Part shown: positions 33,341-44,657 of the stretch, piece after piece
Position numbering within the stretch: position 1 is the first letter of the stretch
Layout of the letters: each line of letters opens with the position of its first letter
NCBI GenBank assembly: GCA_028023455.1
Contig: JAQFVV010012424.1
Span: forward strand, 788,001 to 852,000
Direction of reading: 5' to 3'
Length of the DNA: 64,000 nt
Source of the DNA: Epiperipatus broadwayi
Taxonomy: Eukaryota; Onychophora; Udeonychophora; Euonychophora; Peripatidae
Notes under the pieces: model-generated
The model's input: the letters and a program-made list of their open reading frames with translations, nothing else
What the model was told of the DNA's origin: nothing
Databases searched by the model: none
Position numbers and translations under genes: made by a program

Positions 33341-34800
33341 AGTCTTTGACTCCATCTAGTGGATTATGTTGCATTGTTATAATCTTACTATTACAAGCAT
33401 TTTTCTGATATTTTTTATTGATTATTTTTGAAAGCAATAGAAGTTAGTTTGTTAGATTTCAGTTTAAAAATATATCTATTAAAAAAATTATTTCTGGATC
33501 CTTCTGTCTAATATCTTGTCTCTGACATATTGATTTTTTAAATCTTTCTTGATAGCTTTTGTTGTGCTTTTAGATGATCTAGAAAGCTTATCCACACTGA
33601 TTCAGAAAGCTGGTTTTTTGTTGTTTTAATTCCTGAAAATCTTATAAACTTTTTTTACTTAGAGAGTCTAAGATATCTTCCTAGAATAAAGACATATTTA
33701 CTGAATTCTTATACAGTGGAACCATAATATCCACTGTCTTTTCTTTCAAAGCCCTTTGTGTACATTGAATATAATAGCTCATATATTTTTAATAAATTTT
33801 GATTAGAATAGAAAACATATTGTTTTGAAATGCAAATATATGAAACTTTTCAATATGCATACATATATATATGTCAGATGCTTTTTTTATGTTTACAGTA
33901 TGCATATATAAATTAAGATTATAGTACTAGTAAAATTTAAAAATAATAGTATTATAGTTATTAATAATAAATTGAGGGGACACGTGTATATATATTGTGT
34001 TACCTCATTCATTCATTGAAAAAATAATAAATTTACTATATCATATTTTTATTTTTTAAATAAAATTAAATTTATGACTTTTGTCACAATTGAATATGCT
34101 CTCAGTGATGTTTTTTCTTTGCAATAATTTTTTCTATTATAGAAAAATAATAGTAAACATCAAATATCTATGATCAAATTGCTTTGATGTTTTTAAGTCA
34201 TTATCAACTTTAAATATGTTTTTAAAACATTTTATTACAGGAAACACTGCACATCAAATTTGGAAAGAGTAATAAAGGAAGAATAATATTTTGTGCTTTT
34301 AACATAAACTGAATATACTTGGATTAATATTCATGGTCACACACAAGACACTGAGATGGACAAATAGTTGCTGGCCTATTGTAAAATCCATTTACCAATT
34401 TTATTTTATTTTAAGTGATTGTGTTGAATGTTCAGATGTGGAGAAGTGACTGCCTGTGTATCATAAAATATATTAAATTTTCCAAGTTCTAATGTGTTTT
34501 TATTTATGTAATTATATGCAAAGATAAAATAACAAATTTTAAAAAAGATCTGACTTCTACAAAGACAGAAGGATAGAGATCAGATTCTGAGAGATTGCAA
34601 ATGTCATCAACAGGTATAAAAAGTTTGACTTTTATTTTATTAAGAAAAAAATGTTGCAGTTTCTGAGATACTAAGTTAAAAATGAAATATCTCAGAAACC
34701 AATGATAAATATGGTAATTCTTATTATTTAAAACACTCAGGTTTATTAACAAATATGGTAATTCTTATGTTAATGGTAACTGTTAAAAAAGAATGAATGT
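33341..34800. other. A+T-rich, nothing recognised
   Basis: No domain or clear repeat. A 17-bp AAATATGGTAATTCTTA phrase is duplicated at about 34707 and 34752. Confidence 0.35.
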
Positions 34801-34829
34801 GAGTTGATAGATGTAATATGCTGAGCATG

Positions 34830-35010
34830 TTTGTAAGCAGGAACACATTCATCAAATAATATTCTGATGTCTCTTATTGCCTTTCACATAGTGAGCATAT
34901 TATATCAATACTTGCATAAAGCATTCTTCCAATTATGAAAGCTTTATAGGCAAGGGTTTGAGCTTTATTTGTATTTAAAAATCCAGATATTTTGAGCTTT
35001 CAAATATTAA
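34830..35010 (-). pseudogene. possible LINE C-terminal zinc-motif relic
   Basis: The minus strand reads NKAQTLAYKAFIIGRMLYAS and then ICSLCERQ-stop-ETSEYYLMNV. This resembles the CxxC...H...C region at the end of many LINE ORFs, after an RT domain. The His and last Cys are not preserved. Upstream sequence to about 35.7 kb may be more of the same, but I cannot read domains in it. Confidence 0.25.
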
Positions 35011-36175
35011 TGAAGGAATTTCTGAATATATGTGTTATGATAAAAGATGGGAGATTTTTTAAAGATCGTTATTATTGGCCAAATGCTCTGCATGGTTTAA
35101 TGAAGTAATAAAATATCTGACTCTGGAGCATGTAATCCTCAAATCAGTTCCAGTTCTTGTATTTCTAATACTCAAACTTTTTAGAAACTCTCAAAAAATA
35201 CAGCCATTGAATTAATTTTAATGGCCATATTATGGACTTCCCAATATCTATTCTTTCTTTTTTTAAAAAAAGAATGACTATGGACTTGATGTGAGTAAAT
35301 ATAAGAACAAATTTTAAATAAATTTGCACTTGATAAGGGGTAGTATGACTATAGAAGAAAATAAAATTATGATTCTGCATTAGAATAGGTGAGTTTGGTC
35401 ATTATATTAAATGTTCTATTTCAATAAATATGCAGTGCAATGAAAGTGTGATCTTTTGCATATTTCTTATGTTTATAGCAATCACTTATTTGCATCTAAT
35501 TTGGTGAGAAAATGATTTTTTTCATAAAAGCCTGAGTAATTTGAGTGTCAAATATGTTGCAAATGATTTTGAGATATATTAAAGGACATTTATACATATG
35601 AATGTAAAGTATTTTGCTTTCTCTTTCAAGAAAAAGAGGGTTTATATAAGATGATAAAGAATGAACGACTAAAGGCAAAACCATGTGGGATTTGGCAATT
35701 GAATAGACTGAAAAATCGAGTTCAAACCCCTCTACTTATATATATTAAACATTCAGTATAAGCATGCTTCATGCTGCCTTAGAACTACAACAAATTAATA
35801 AATATATATGGGAAAGGGCTTTGTCTAGGATATAAAAACTTTGGGAAAAGTTTATCAGTCAGAAACGAGTCAAAGCCAAGCATGATGCTCAAAAGTGGCA
35901 GTGGTTTGCAGCCAAATGGCAATGAAAGTTGCTTTTCTTGCATAATACTATCAGTAATTACTCTAGTTTTATTTCCTCAGATTTTACATGATCAATTTGT
36001 CTGTATGCATTTGATTGTGTATAATATATACGAGTGTCTTAGAAACAGTTGAATGACTTCTATGGTCTAGAAGATGGTTGTTGGGATGCAGTCAAAACAT
36101 TGCTACTATGACACTACTGTTAAAAATAAATATGAGAATTTATTGATCAACTTATATATAATTTTTTAACTGAAC
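35011..36175. other. A+T-rich, nothing definite
   Basis: Some minus-strand open stretches, for example 35496-35684, but no domain can be named. Confidence 0.3.
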
Positions 36176-36795
36176 ATCACTGTTTTATCTATCTGACTAC
36201 TTACTTCCCTATCTACCTACATAACTACCACCCCCTGTCAATCTACTCACCCATGTACTTACCTATCTCTCTGTTTATCTATCTACCTGTCTGATTATCT
36301 ATGTACTTACCATCTACCTATCTATCTGTCTGCCTAACAATGTATCTATCTACTTACCTATCTAGCTATCTACCTACTTACTTATCTATCTGCTTATATA
36401 TCTACCTATCTTTCTACTGACTTACCTGTCTATCTACTTACCTATCTATGAATCTATCTATCTATGTATCTATTTCTGTTTCCTATTTATGTACTTACCT
36501 ATCTATCTATTCATATATCTACCCACTTACTTTTCTACTGATTTACCCATCTACCTACTTACCTATCTATGAATCTAACTGTCTGTCTATGTATCTATTT
36601 CTGTTTGCAGGTTTATGTACTTACCTATCTATCTATACATCTGTCTACCTACCTACGTAACTGTCTGTCTGATCTGTTTATCTATATCTAGTTATAGAAC
36701 TTTCTATTTATTTAGCTATCTATTTACCTACTTCCTTATCAGCCTGTCTATCTACCTAAGTTACTTGTCTACCTATCTACTTATCTATTACGTCT
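36176..36795. repeat. degenerate CTAT/CTAC tetranucleotide array
   Basis: About 600 bp made almost entirely of CTAT, CTAC and CTTAC-type units with substitutions. It contains an imperfect higher-order repeat: the phrase CTACTTACCTATCTATGAATC occurs near 36433 and 36556, and CTGTTTCCTATTTATGTACTT near 36477 pairs with a similar phrase at 36602. The plus-strand ORFs across it are repeats read as Tyr/Leu/Ser and are not genes. Confidence 0.9.
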
Positions 36796-37869
36796 CAGTA
36801 AAAGATGACTGGGTCTTTCTTCAAGATGCATGCAGTGCTGTCCATGAATTAATGCACAAACTTTAGCTATTTTCAACAGAATCTCGATTACAAGTGATGT
36901 GTCGAAATTTGACTGTTTTGTAGATCATTACAAAGCTTTTCTGCTATTACAAAATCTTGCATACCATTTAAAAATATTCTGTGACTCATTACTATACTTA
37001 GTGTAAAACAAACATTTCTAACATTTCAGTAGCAACTTTGTCTTATTTAAAACAAAATTTTGTTCCACCATGGATGAAAATATAAAACATACTACTGTAT
37101 TAGCACTTTAAACTTTTTATGGTAAATAGAAAGTAGTTTGTACAAAACACACAGTGATTCAGAGCTGTAACTGCATAAACTTTGGAGAGAAAACCAGTCA
37201 CCTGCAAAAAGAAAAAAAAAAAGATATGCTACTTCTAAAGTTACACCCAATCCATTTTAAATAGCTTGAAATAAATTTTGATTTGTATCTTCATTAATAA
37301 TTAAACAAGGGAAGATGGAACAAAAAAGTCTCTGGACATTTTAGAAATGATAATTGGAAGATTTTATTTTAGAATAATTTTTATTTAGAGCTAAGGAAAT
37401 TTACTATTATCCTTTCTGCAGTTTTAATTGCCAGGATAGTCAACAACCTGCAGTCTAAAATGTGATTTAAGATAAATAAAACATAAAAAAATAATCAAAT
37501 ACATGGTCGCTTGGGGGGGGGGGTCATATGACATTTGGGTATTGGAAGTGATAACTGAGCTTTGATTCAGAAACTTTAGCTAACGAGTCTTAAATATTAA
37601 ATAAGATATTTGGATTCACTATTAAGGGCAAAAAATAAATGAATAAATTTGTATTGGAGGTTTAACTCTAAAAAATACAGAAATAGCTAAATAACAGACA
37701 ATGTCAAAGGGTAGAATCATTTTAATTCATTATGTCCCTTTACTTATCAGAATTATTAATTACCATATTCCAAACATAGTTATCACTTCTGTTGATATAG
37801 ATGTTTTATCAGGCAAATCATAATCATAAGTTAGGTGGAAGATAATAACAAAATTTATTAATAAAAATA
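36796..37869. other. nothing recognised
   Basis: A+T-rich with a run of 11 G at 37513-37523. No gene or repeat family was recognised. Confidence 0.4.
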
Positions 37870-37945
37870 ATCGACAGAACTCTCCATATAGTAGTGCCAC
37901 TCAGTGCAAGCCAGTGTAATCAATGGATGCAAGAAGGTTTTAACA
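37870..37945 (+). repeat. fragment of the GCAAAACT repeat family
   Basis: AGTGCCACTCAGTGCAAGCC followed by AGTGTAATCAATGGATGC matches the left end of the 41012 copy, with neither terminal repeat present. Confidence 0.5.
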
Positions 37946-38489
37946 GCTTGAGCAAGCATAAGAAATAGTGATCGTGCGATGTTTAATGGTTTAAAAATAA
38001 TGGAATTGGTTTGTTGCTCGGAAGTTCATAAGTTTGAGTGCTGGAAGTGTCAGAATTGGAATCAATTTGAAGATCGTTTGCCACTTTACGTCTGAACTAA
38101 AACACGTGGGCAAAGTTTATTAATGACGATTAAGATATTTTTTGAGACTCACTGGAGAATAGGCAATCAGGTGAGAGAGGGCAGTACGAGAGTCTCAGTA
38201 TTGTTTTATGAAATTCTGCTAAAAAATCATGTTATTAAATTCTATTACATATTTTATTAGCGGTGGCTAATTTACTTTTACATCCTTCCTTCATATACAT
38301 GTAGTAGATTTAACATTCTGATTATTTATTAAGCGCATAGGAAGTATATAATTAAATAGAGAAAGGCTTTAACCTTGATTATACAGTCAAAAAAAAAAAA
38401 AACTACTTTGTTTGACTATTACAAATGTTAAAGGCGCATATAATAAAGGTTTTAGCTTTTCTCTATTTAATGTAGTATATTTGTCTATT
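37946..38489. other. nothing recognised
   Basis: No recognisable exon or repeat; a 13-A run lies at about 38390-38402. Confidence 0.35.
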
Positions 38490-38840
38490 ATTATCACCAT
38501 TATCTATGCATCATCATCATTTTTAATAATTATAAATTTACTTCAAAATGACAGTCTCTAAATTTAAATCCAATTTTTCTGACTCTTAATCCCTTTTCCA
38601 CAACATACTAGCAAACTTCTTTATTTCATTCATCCATTTCATATGTAGTCTTTTTAGCCGTTCTATTACAATCTCTTGGATTCCCATTTAAAACTTCAAC
38701 TGACTATCTATTATCATCTCGTCTAGCAATATGACTATCTTAGCCCCCTTTCAGTCTCTTTCATTTTTTCAATGCTGTCAAGGATATTAGTTTGCTCCCT
38801 CACATAGGTATTTTGTTTTCGATTTCTTTTTGTTAGCCCT
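38490..38840 (-). mobile_element. RTE-type LINE 3' end fragment
   Basis: Minus strand: HIARRDDNR, identical to the block in the 57.5-kb copy, followed by NGNPRDCN and a MKWMNE-like RWMDEI equivalent. It ends in an ATGATGATG tail at about 38505-38520. Truncated and broken. Confidence 0.7.
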
Positions 38841-39186
38841 AACATACATTTCTCCACACTTATATTTATACCTATGCTTATATATAAGACTGTTTTATAT
38901 AGTGAATACGTATACAGTATTATACTTTTTAGCAAATTACTTTAATACAATACTAGCCAATGTATAAAATTATTTTTAAAATTAGGATTTATTAGTCAAT
39001 TAGATATACAAGACAGATACAATGTATTTTCATGGTTATTAAGCATTGTTATCTATGTTTTATCTTGTGTATACAATTAGTTTCATTTATTGATATGCTT
39101 TCCAGGTTTTCTATTTTGCTGAGTACAGAAGGCATGGGAGGAGGAGAGCGAGTTTCATATTAATTTATAAAATAATTATTTACTAA

Positions 39187-39357
39187 AGCAACAACAAACG
39201 TGTTCTGTATGATTTAGTACATGATAGAATGGCGAATTTGGTGTTAAAGGTCCATGGAGGAAGACTCCCGCTCTATATCTTCCCATGCTCCGATTTCCTA
39301 AGAACTCGAAGCAATAAACCATTCGATCATTTATTCAGCAACAACAATCTAACAAAT
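39187..39357 (+). repeat. 149-bp SINE with 11-bp TSD
   Basis: AGCAACAACAA at 39187-39197 and 39347-39357 is a perfect target duplication around a 149-bp body. The head (TTTAGTACATGATAGAATGG) resembles a tRNA D-arm; the tail contains GAACTCGAAGCAATAAACC and ends with CGATCATTTATT rather than poly(A). Related copies are at 12262-12390 and 51030-51160. It sits 160 bp upstream of the candidate exon at 39519. Confidence 0.65.
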
Positions 39358-39518
39358 GCAAATATTTCATATTTTTAAAAAACGGAAGGTGAAAAAAATG
39401 AACATAGAAATCGTTAGAAATGAATGAAAAAAAGTTTTTAAGGCGCTATTTCAAAATTTCACGCGCGTGTAATATAATCAAATAAAGTTTTTTAGTTGTT
39501 TATTTTTCTTTTAACATC

Positions 39519-39601
39519 ATGTCGAAACCTTTAGCTGAAATAGAATATTCTCGTGATTATTACAAACTATATCAGACAACTTACGAAATGCCAGATGTCG
39601 A
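39519..39601 (+). CDS. candidate first coding exon, gene unknown
   Basis: The ATG at 39519 opens a frame reading MSKPLAEIEYSRDYYKLYQT, then TYEMPDV, and reaches a consensus donor CGA|GTAAGTG (GT at 39602-39603), leaving phase 2. The upstream DNA has CpGs (ACGCGCGTG near 39463), unusual here and consistent with a promoter. The composition is protein-like (acidic and aromatic residues, no low complexity). I do not recognise the protein. The exon at 58445 would be in phase with it, but so would any phase-2 acceptor. Confidence 0.45.
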
Positions 39602-40716
39602 GTAAGTGTTAATTGCAAATGGCATATTTTTTTAAAGTCACTATTTTTAATTCTTAAAGCAATTATTTTTGTCGATATATCAACAAAAGTTTTACGTTAT
39701 TTTATTTGCAAATGTCATTGAATTTTTTCTGTATTTCTCCTCTGATCACCCACTTTTTTAATACTAGTTTCCTTCCTTAGCATTTTCGTCCCCCGATTTT
39801 ATCTTGGTTCGAGTTCCTTCAAATCTATTTCAGATTCTTTTTTGTAGTATAACTACGATTACAATTTCTCATCTTTTTTATTTTTGATTGATAATTTGTT
39901 TTTATAAAATCTCAAATTTACTATATTTTTAAATTGATCATAATAGACATTTATTTACATACATATAGATGTATATTTCACTTTATTAGTGAAAGATATG
40001 TAGAAAGTATATGATCATTGTATTACTATAAAACTTCCATGCTAGAAATAATGATCAAGGCTTTAAAAAAAATAATTTATTCTTGTATATGTAGTTTACT
40101 TTTTTAAAGACTAACTATTTTCAAATATAAAGGAGATTGTCAATATCATTATTTTTGTATTGCAAAAGTTTCAATTTGGTTCAACATAAAAGTATCAACT
40201 GCAGTTAGGAAAATCTTTTGAATATTCCTCACATGGTCTCAGTAGTTCTGTTACCAGTATTTAATAGTTTGAGGATATGGAAAATATTCTTTACTCATGA
40301 TACAGCTTTGAAAATTGTTATTTGATTTTGAACACCATACATATTAGGAGCCACTACATCTTTATGGATTACTCCCAACCACTTAGTTTGGGCGATGAAG
40401 AGATATCTTGATCTTTTAAGATTCCACTGTCTTTCCCTAGATTTTTGTGAATATTCAAGAATGCTTTTGGAAATTGAAGCAATTGGTAGATTAATCTTAT
40501 CCAATCCTTTTAGGTTACATCAATAGACTAGGCCCTGCTTAGTCCATGTGAGAAAAATTTTCTTAATCACTAATGACTAAAAATATCTTAGTGTTTGTAG
40601 CTTAATCTTTTTTAGTGATTCACTTTAATCTCACACACTTTGTAAAGCACTTGCATATGGTACTAGTTTTCAAAATATGATCTCATATTGTAAAGTAACT
40701 ACTATCTTTTCTTCTG
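39602..40716. other. A+T-rich, possible intron
   Basis: If the 39519 exon is real this is its first intron. No further exon was recognised. Confidence 0.35.
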
Positions 40717-40906
40717 ATGATATTAATATCATTTATATTCTTTATTACTTTTTATAATGCCTTTTACAACCCACTAACAGTTTTGATTGTTCCAACAATC
40801 TTCTTCATAACTTCAGTGATTTGTAAAAAGCATTGTGAAAAATAATAAAGAACATAAATAATATTAATATTATATGGATTTGGCAATGCAATAAGAAAAA
40901 TAAAGT
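40717..40906. mobile_element. palindromic MITE, second copy
   Basis: The arms GATATTAATATC...CAACAATCTTCTTC and GTAAAAAGCATTG...AATATTATATGG are inverted copies and correspond to the two arms of the 16965-17257 element. The centre is largely deleted. The right end (GGATTTGGCAATGC) matches the left end of the 17-kb copy in reverse complement. Confidence 0.6.
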
Positions 40907-41011
40907 TTTTATTTTATGCATGTGGTAATGTACATTATTTTTATTATTGGTCATGATAACCAGACTAGATTCAAATAATATTAAGAATGTCATTGTGTGT
41001 ACATATTTAAA

Positions 41012-41240
41012 ACAGGCAAAACTCTTCATACAGTATTGCCACCCAGTGCAAGCCAGAGTAATCAATGGATGCCAGAAGACTTGCGCATAAAATCCCCATC
41101 TAGTGCCTACTCATCCAATATCTCCAGACTAGTTTCTGGCTTGTGGCCTTCATCAGTGAGGAGCCTTGGATCTGAGAGCACTGCACCGAGATCTTAAGAT
41201 CTAATACAACCCTCCAGAAAACACCTTTTATCTCTACTTA
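41012..41240 (+). repeat. copy of the GCAAAACT repeat family
   Basis: It begins ACAGGCAAAACTC after TTTAAA and shares its core (CCAATATCTCCAGACTAGTT, TTCATCAGTGAGGAGC) with 26042-26189 (inverted) and 42285-42430 (direct). No right terminal repeat is adjacent. Similarity to the 42-kb copy continues weakly to about 41.5 kb, so the parent element is longer than the short MITE. Confidence 0.5.
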
Positions 41241-41829
41241 ACTATAAAACTATGAGTCTTAAAATTGAAAACACAATAATATTCTCAATCCGAGCTCATT
41301 AGCTTACATTTTAATAAGTTATAAGCAAGCACAGATGTGATGTTTATTGTACATATTTAATTATAATTTTTAAATCAATCTCAAAATAATGGTTAATGGG
41401 ATAAGCCAATCACAAACTAGTGATATATTGCTTCTATCTATGTAAAATAGCATATCTATTACCATGATTCAAATTTATAAATTTAAAACTTTGTGCATTC
41501 ATAACTTTTGAGGCCAGATTGTTACTATTCATTTATTAAGCTAAATATTATCCTTAGCCTAGAAATAAACTTTAAATCTTAGTTAAAAGATTAACATATC
41601 AGTTTTTAATTATACATAAACATATGGATATTTCTTTTTTCATATATATCATTTTAAGATATATTTAAAGTTCTACTCTACCACACATTCTTGAATATGA
41701 ATAAAGATGATTGTAAAAGTCAAATAACTCTCAAGATATATATTTGATGCTATCATAGCAATCATCACTTGGCCCAAGTCTTCATTACTTAAATATGTCA
41801 TTTGATCAATTGATGAAACCAACAAAACA
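41241..41829. other. weakly related to 42.4-42.9 kb
   Basis: Short phrases (TTGAAAACACAATAAT versus ACTGAAAACATAGTGTT, TTTATAAATTTAAAAC versus TTTATAAAGGAGG) suggest this is the diverged continuation of the 41012 repeat. Nothing else was recognised. Confidence 0.25.
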
Positions 41830-42430
41830 TAACATGAGATTTGCCTACACAAATACTGTCCAGCAGCAAATTTTTTTCTGACATTTATGATACCTAGTGT
41901 GAGCTTTAGTTATCAATAGATGACAGTTGTTGTGCTTAATACAGGGGTCCCCAACCCTATGCCCATGGACACCATGGCGCCCGCAGACCATTTTACGTGT
42001 GCCCACCGCTATCTTAAAACACGATAAAAAATTATTTATCTGATACAAATAAATTTAATTTTTAAAATTTCTTATAAATTATTGTATTATATTGTAAACG
42101 AAATGCAAGGCATACTATACTTTTACACCGTAAATAAATATTTTTTTGTACATTATGTGTATTATTAACAATATCCAACTATAAATTTACATTGAAAAAA
42201 TAAATGGTGACCGCCACCTGGCGGGTATTATAGAATGTGCTCTTAAGTGCAAAAAGGTTGGGGATCCCTGGTTTAATAAATCCCTATTTATGCTGTCCCA
42301 TCCAATATTCCCAAACTAGTTTCTAGCTTGTAGATTTTCATCAGTGAGGAGCATTGTATATGAAGTTGTGCACCCAGAGCTTTTAGGATCTCTTGCATTT
42401 TCCCTCTAGCAGCCATCTTTTTTTTATGTT
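41830..42430 (+). repeat. GCAAAACT-family copy interrupted by a hAT MITE
   Basis: Left piece: CAATAGATGACAG region (41860-41933). Right piece: CCAATATTCCCAAACTAGTT and TTTTCATCAGTGAGGAGC (42296-42350). Together they match the uninterrupted 41012 copy, with the hAT MITE in between. Confidence 0.5.
41934..42278. mobile_element. 329-bp hAT MITE with 8-bp TSD
   Basis: The element runs 41942-42270 with terminal inverted repeats CAGGGGTCCCCAACC and GGTTGGGGATCCCTG (14 of 15 complementary), the typical hAT terminus. GCTTAATA (41934-41941) and GTTTAATA (42271-42278) are the 8-bp target duplication with one mismatch. No transposase; moved in trans by a hAT enzyme such as the one relic at 1-1893 represents. 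Confidence 0.8.
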
Positions 42431-42539
42431 TTATTATCAAGTTACTAGCCTCAACTGAAAACATAGTGTTTGTAGTCAAAGCCAATATGCTTGTATAGTT
42501 ATAAAAATCCAAAATCATCTCAAGATCTATAAGGTTCAA

Positions 42540-42823
42540 AACTAGTTCATTTATAATGGTCAGTGTCCTCTACCCCTATCTGATTTGCTAGGGTGCTATT
42601 AATCTGTTTGAACCTAGAATAATTTATAAAGGAGGCAAACTTGTACAGGTGAGGTTCAACTTTTGTTTGACTGATAGCTCTAGTCGCATGCTCGTGGAGA
42701 AATGGAAATTTATAATATAACAATCCAAACTCATTGATAGAATTAATAAAGATATTAAAACAAATCATTGCCAGAACTAATTGAGACAAAACATTTATTA
42801 AGCACATACAATATTGAAACAAA
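42540..42823 (-). other. protein-like minus-strand frame, unassigned
   Basis: A 91-codon frame includes FPFLHEHATRAISQTKVEPH and LYKFASFINYSRFKQINSTL. It is more protein-like than the surrounding DNA. It lies in sequence with weak similarity to 41.4-41.6 kb, so it may be the remains of a repeat-encoded protein. I do not recognise it. Confidence 0.25.
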
Positions 42824-43903
42824 TCTGAGGATTTAAATCTTTAACATTTATTATTGAATAGATTTAATTCATATTTATCTAAAATTGCACAGATGGATGA
42901 AATTTTATATTTTTTAATATTATTTTCATATTTCATTAAGCACAAATATACCGCATAGAACACACTTTTAAAAGATTCAAATCTTTTAACTCTAGGCCAA
43001 AAGTTCACATTCAAACCAACACTAGTTTACTGATATACCAATGCGATCAATGCAAAATAAAAGTATTAGCATAACAAAAATCATGATTACAGGAATTTAC
43101 ATCTGCAACCCGATATTATTAAAGAAACATAATGATCCTCATCTAACACGGGAAAGTGCATCTGTCTGACAAAGGAATCACCTGAATATATTTGGAAAAG
43201 AAATGCTCTATATTGGGGGGGGGGGGTCCTTGCTGACATATATCCCCATCCAGAGCATAAAAAATCAATGCTGTAGAATATCTCTACTACCATTGACAAT
43301 GCAATGGCTAACATTTTTGGGCCATGCACTCAATTGGGTGATATACTCTGTATATTAACATGGCACAAGGGAATGAGAATCCAATGTAACTCCCCAGATT
43401 ACATTGACATAAAACACCTGTGCATCCATCTACCAGCATCGATTCAACTACGAAACAATTAGCCCAAATTTAACCCTACTTAAACCAACATAATCTTAAT
43501 GAGTCTATGCAGCTATTTACATCTAAAATGACAATGGCAAACATTTTATGCATAAAATATTAAATAATTTAGAATTTAATTTAAATATTAGATGAGATTT
43601 TCTTTAGGAGAAATAACATTCAGGTTTAATAATTGAAAGTTCGTATTTTCTCTAGGTAATTAAAAGTTCAAATCTCATTTTAAAGTTTATACTTCTCTTT
43701 TATTTTGGGGAATTCTCTGTACTGCTGCAGGTTTGTTGAAAACCATTTCTGCAGTCATTGATGTGTTATATATCCAGTCCATCATTGATTAGTAGATGTT
43801 TCCTTTTGGAGACGAATCCATTTGTTATTCTTTGGGAACTGCTACACTGAAGGCCACCTCAGTCAATGCGATTGAATGAAGTCTATTGCATGACACTCTA
43901 CAT
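42824..43903. other. nothing recognised
   Basis: A+T-rich with a run of 12 G at 43215-43226. No gene or repeat end was identified. Confidence 0.35.
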
Positions 43904-44280
43904 CAGTGGTCTTTAACCTTTTCACACCTGCGGACTGGCAAAAATAAGGATAAGATTTCACAGACCGGCATAAGTTTACAGATAAATTTTCTTAAAGCTG
44001 CAACCCACTTAGCCTTAGATAAGCATAATTGATATAACTGACCAAAACAGCACACTAGTTATTGTATATTGTAATGGTGTTGCTTACTTTCACATGCTGA
44101 ACACTCTTTCTCTAGTTGCGCAGTCATACTGCTATAGAAAACAGTACAATAACAATCATTTTCATTAATGTGCATGCATTTCTATGTTTATTACTTCATT
44201 GTTAAAACATGCAAGAATAAAATGTTATTCACCTGAATGTTGGGAAATATCACACCTAGTGTAATTACATGACAATGATA
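43904..44280 (+). mobile_element. hAT element, 5' end only
   Basis: It begins CAGTGGTCTTTAACC, then TTTTCACACCTGCGGACTGG and later CACAGACCGGCA, a common hAT terminal organisation. The matching right terminus (GGTTAAAGACCACTG-like) is not seen, so the element is truncated, perhaps at the repeat starting about 44290. Confidence 0.6.
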
Positions 44281-44289
44281 AATGTAATA

Positions 44290-44365
44290 TAACATGACCA
44301 TCACCTCATATGCTTGATTACTCTAGCTTGTATGTGGCAATATATATAGTGAGTTTTGCCTGTTT
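44290..44365 (-). repeat. inverted copy of the GCAAAACT repeat end
   Basis: In reverse complement it reads AAAACAGGCAAAACTC, then TATTGCCACATACAAGC and TAGAGTAATCAA, matching 41010-41070. It may be the right terminus of a roughly 3.3-kb composite starting at 41012, or an independent fragment. Confidence 0.45.
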
Positions 44366-44399
44366 TAATAAATGTAATATCTGTATTTGATGTTATTGT

Positions 44400-44656
44400 A
44401 ATTTTTTTTTTGTGCTGGTGTGTTGAAAGGATCAGAAAATGTAATTAATAGGAAAAGTTTTTTTAAAAAATGGCAAAATAGACATCGCGTAATAGAAATA
44501 AAGCCCCCCCAAAAAACAACAATCGCCGTATAGTCACAGTCTTTAAAAAAAAAAAAAGATAATGAAAGTTGAAAAAGTCAAAAGTTTTGATCTTATTTTA
44601 ATTGGGGGTGGGTGAGAAATACTTTTTCTTCACTGAGACAAAAGATAGAGACCAAA
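44400..44656 (+). repeat. isolated unit of the 47-kb G-run array
   Basis: AAAGTTTTGATCTTATTTTA followed by a G run, GAGAAATACTTTTTCTTC and ACTGAGACAAAAG matches units at 47035-47230. It is separated from the main array by the 44658-45510 element and the LTR-like segment. Confidence 0.6.
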
Positions 44657-44657
44657 G

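Noticed and set aside
36448-36866. Two plus-strand ORFs of 70-83 codons
   Set aside because: They are the CTAT/CTAC microsatellite translated into Tyr/Leu/Ser/Ile repeats.
41080-41170. Hammerhead-ribozyme-like core on the minus strand (CTGATGA ... GAAAC with CTAGT/ACTAG downstream)
   Set aside because: Stem II has only three pairs, the nucleotide needed at the cleavage site after ACTAG is A instead of U, and no stem I complement was found.
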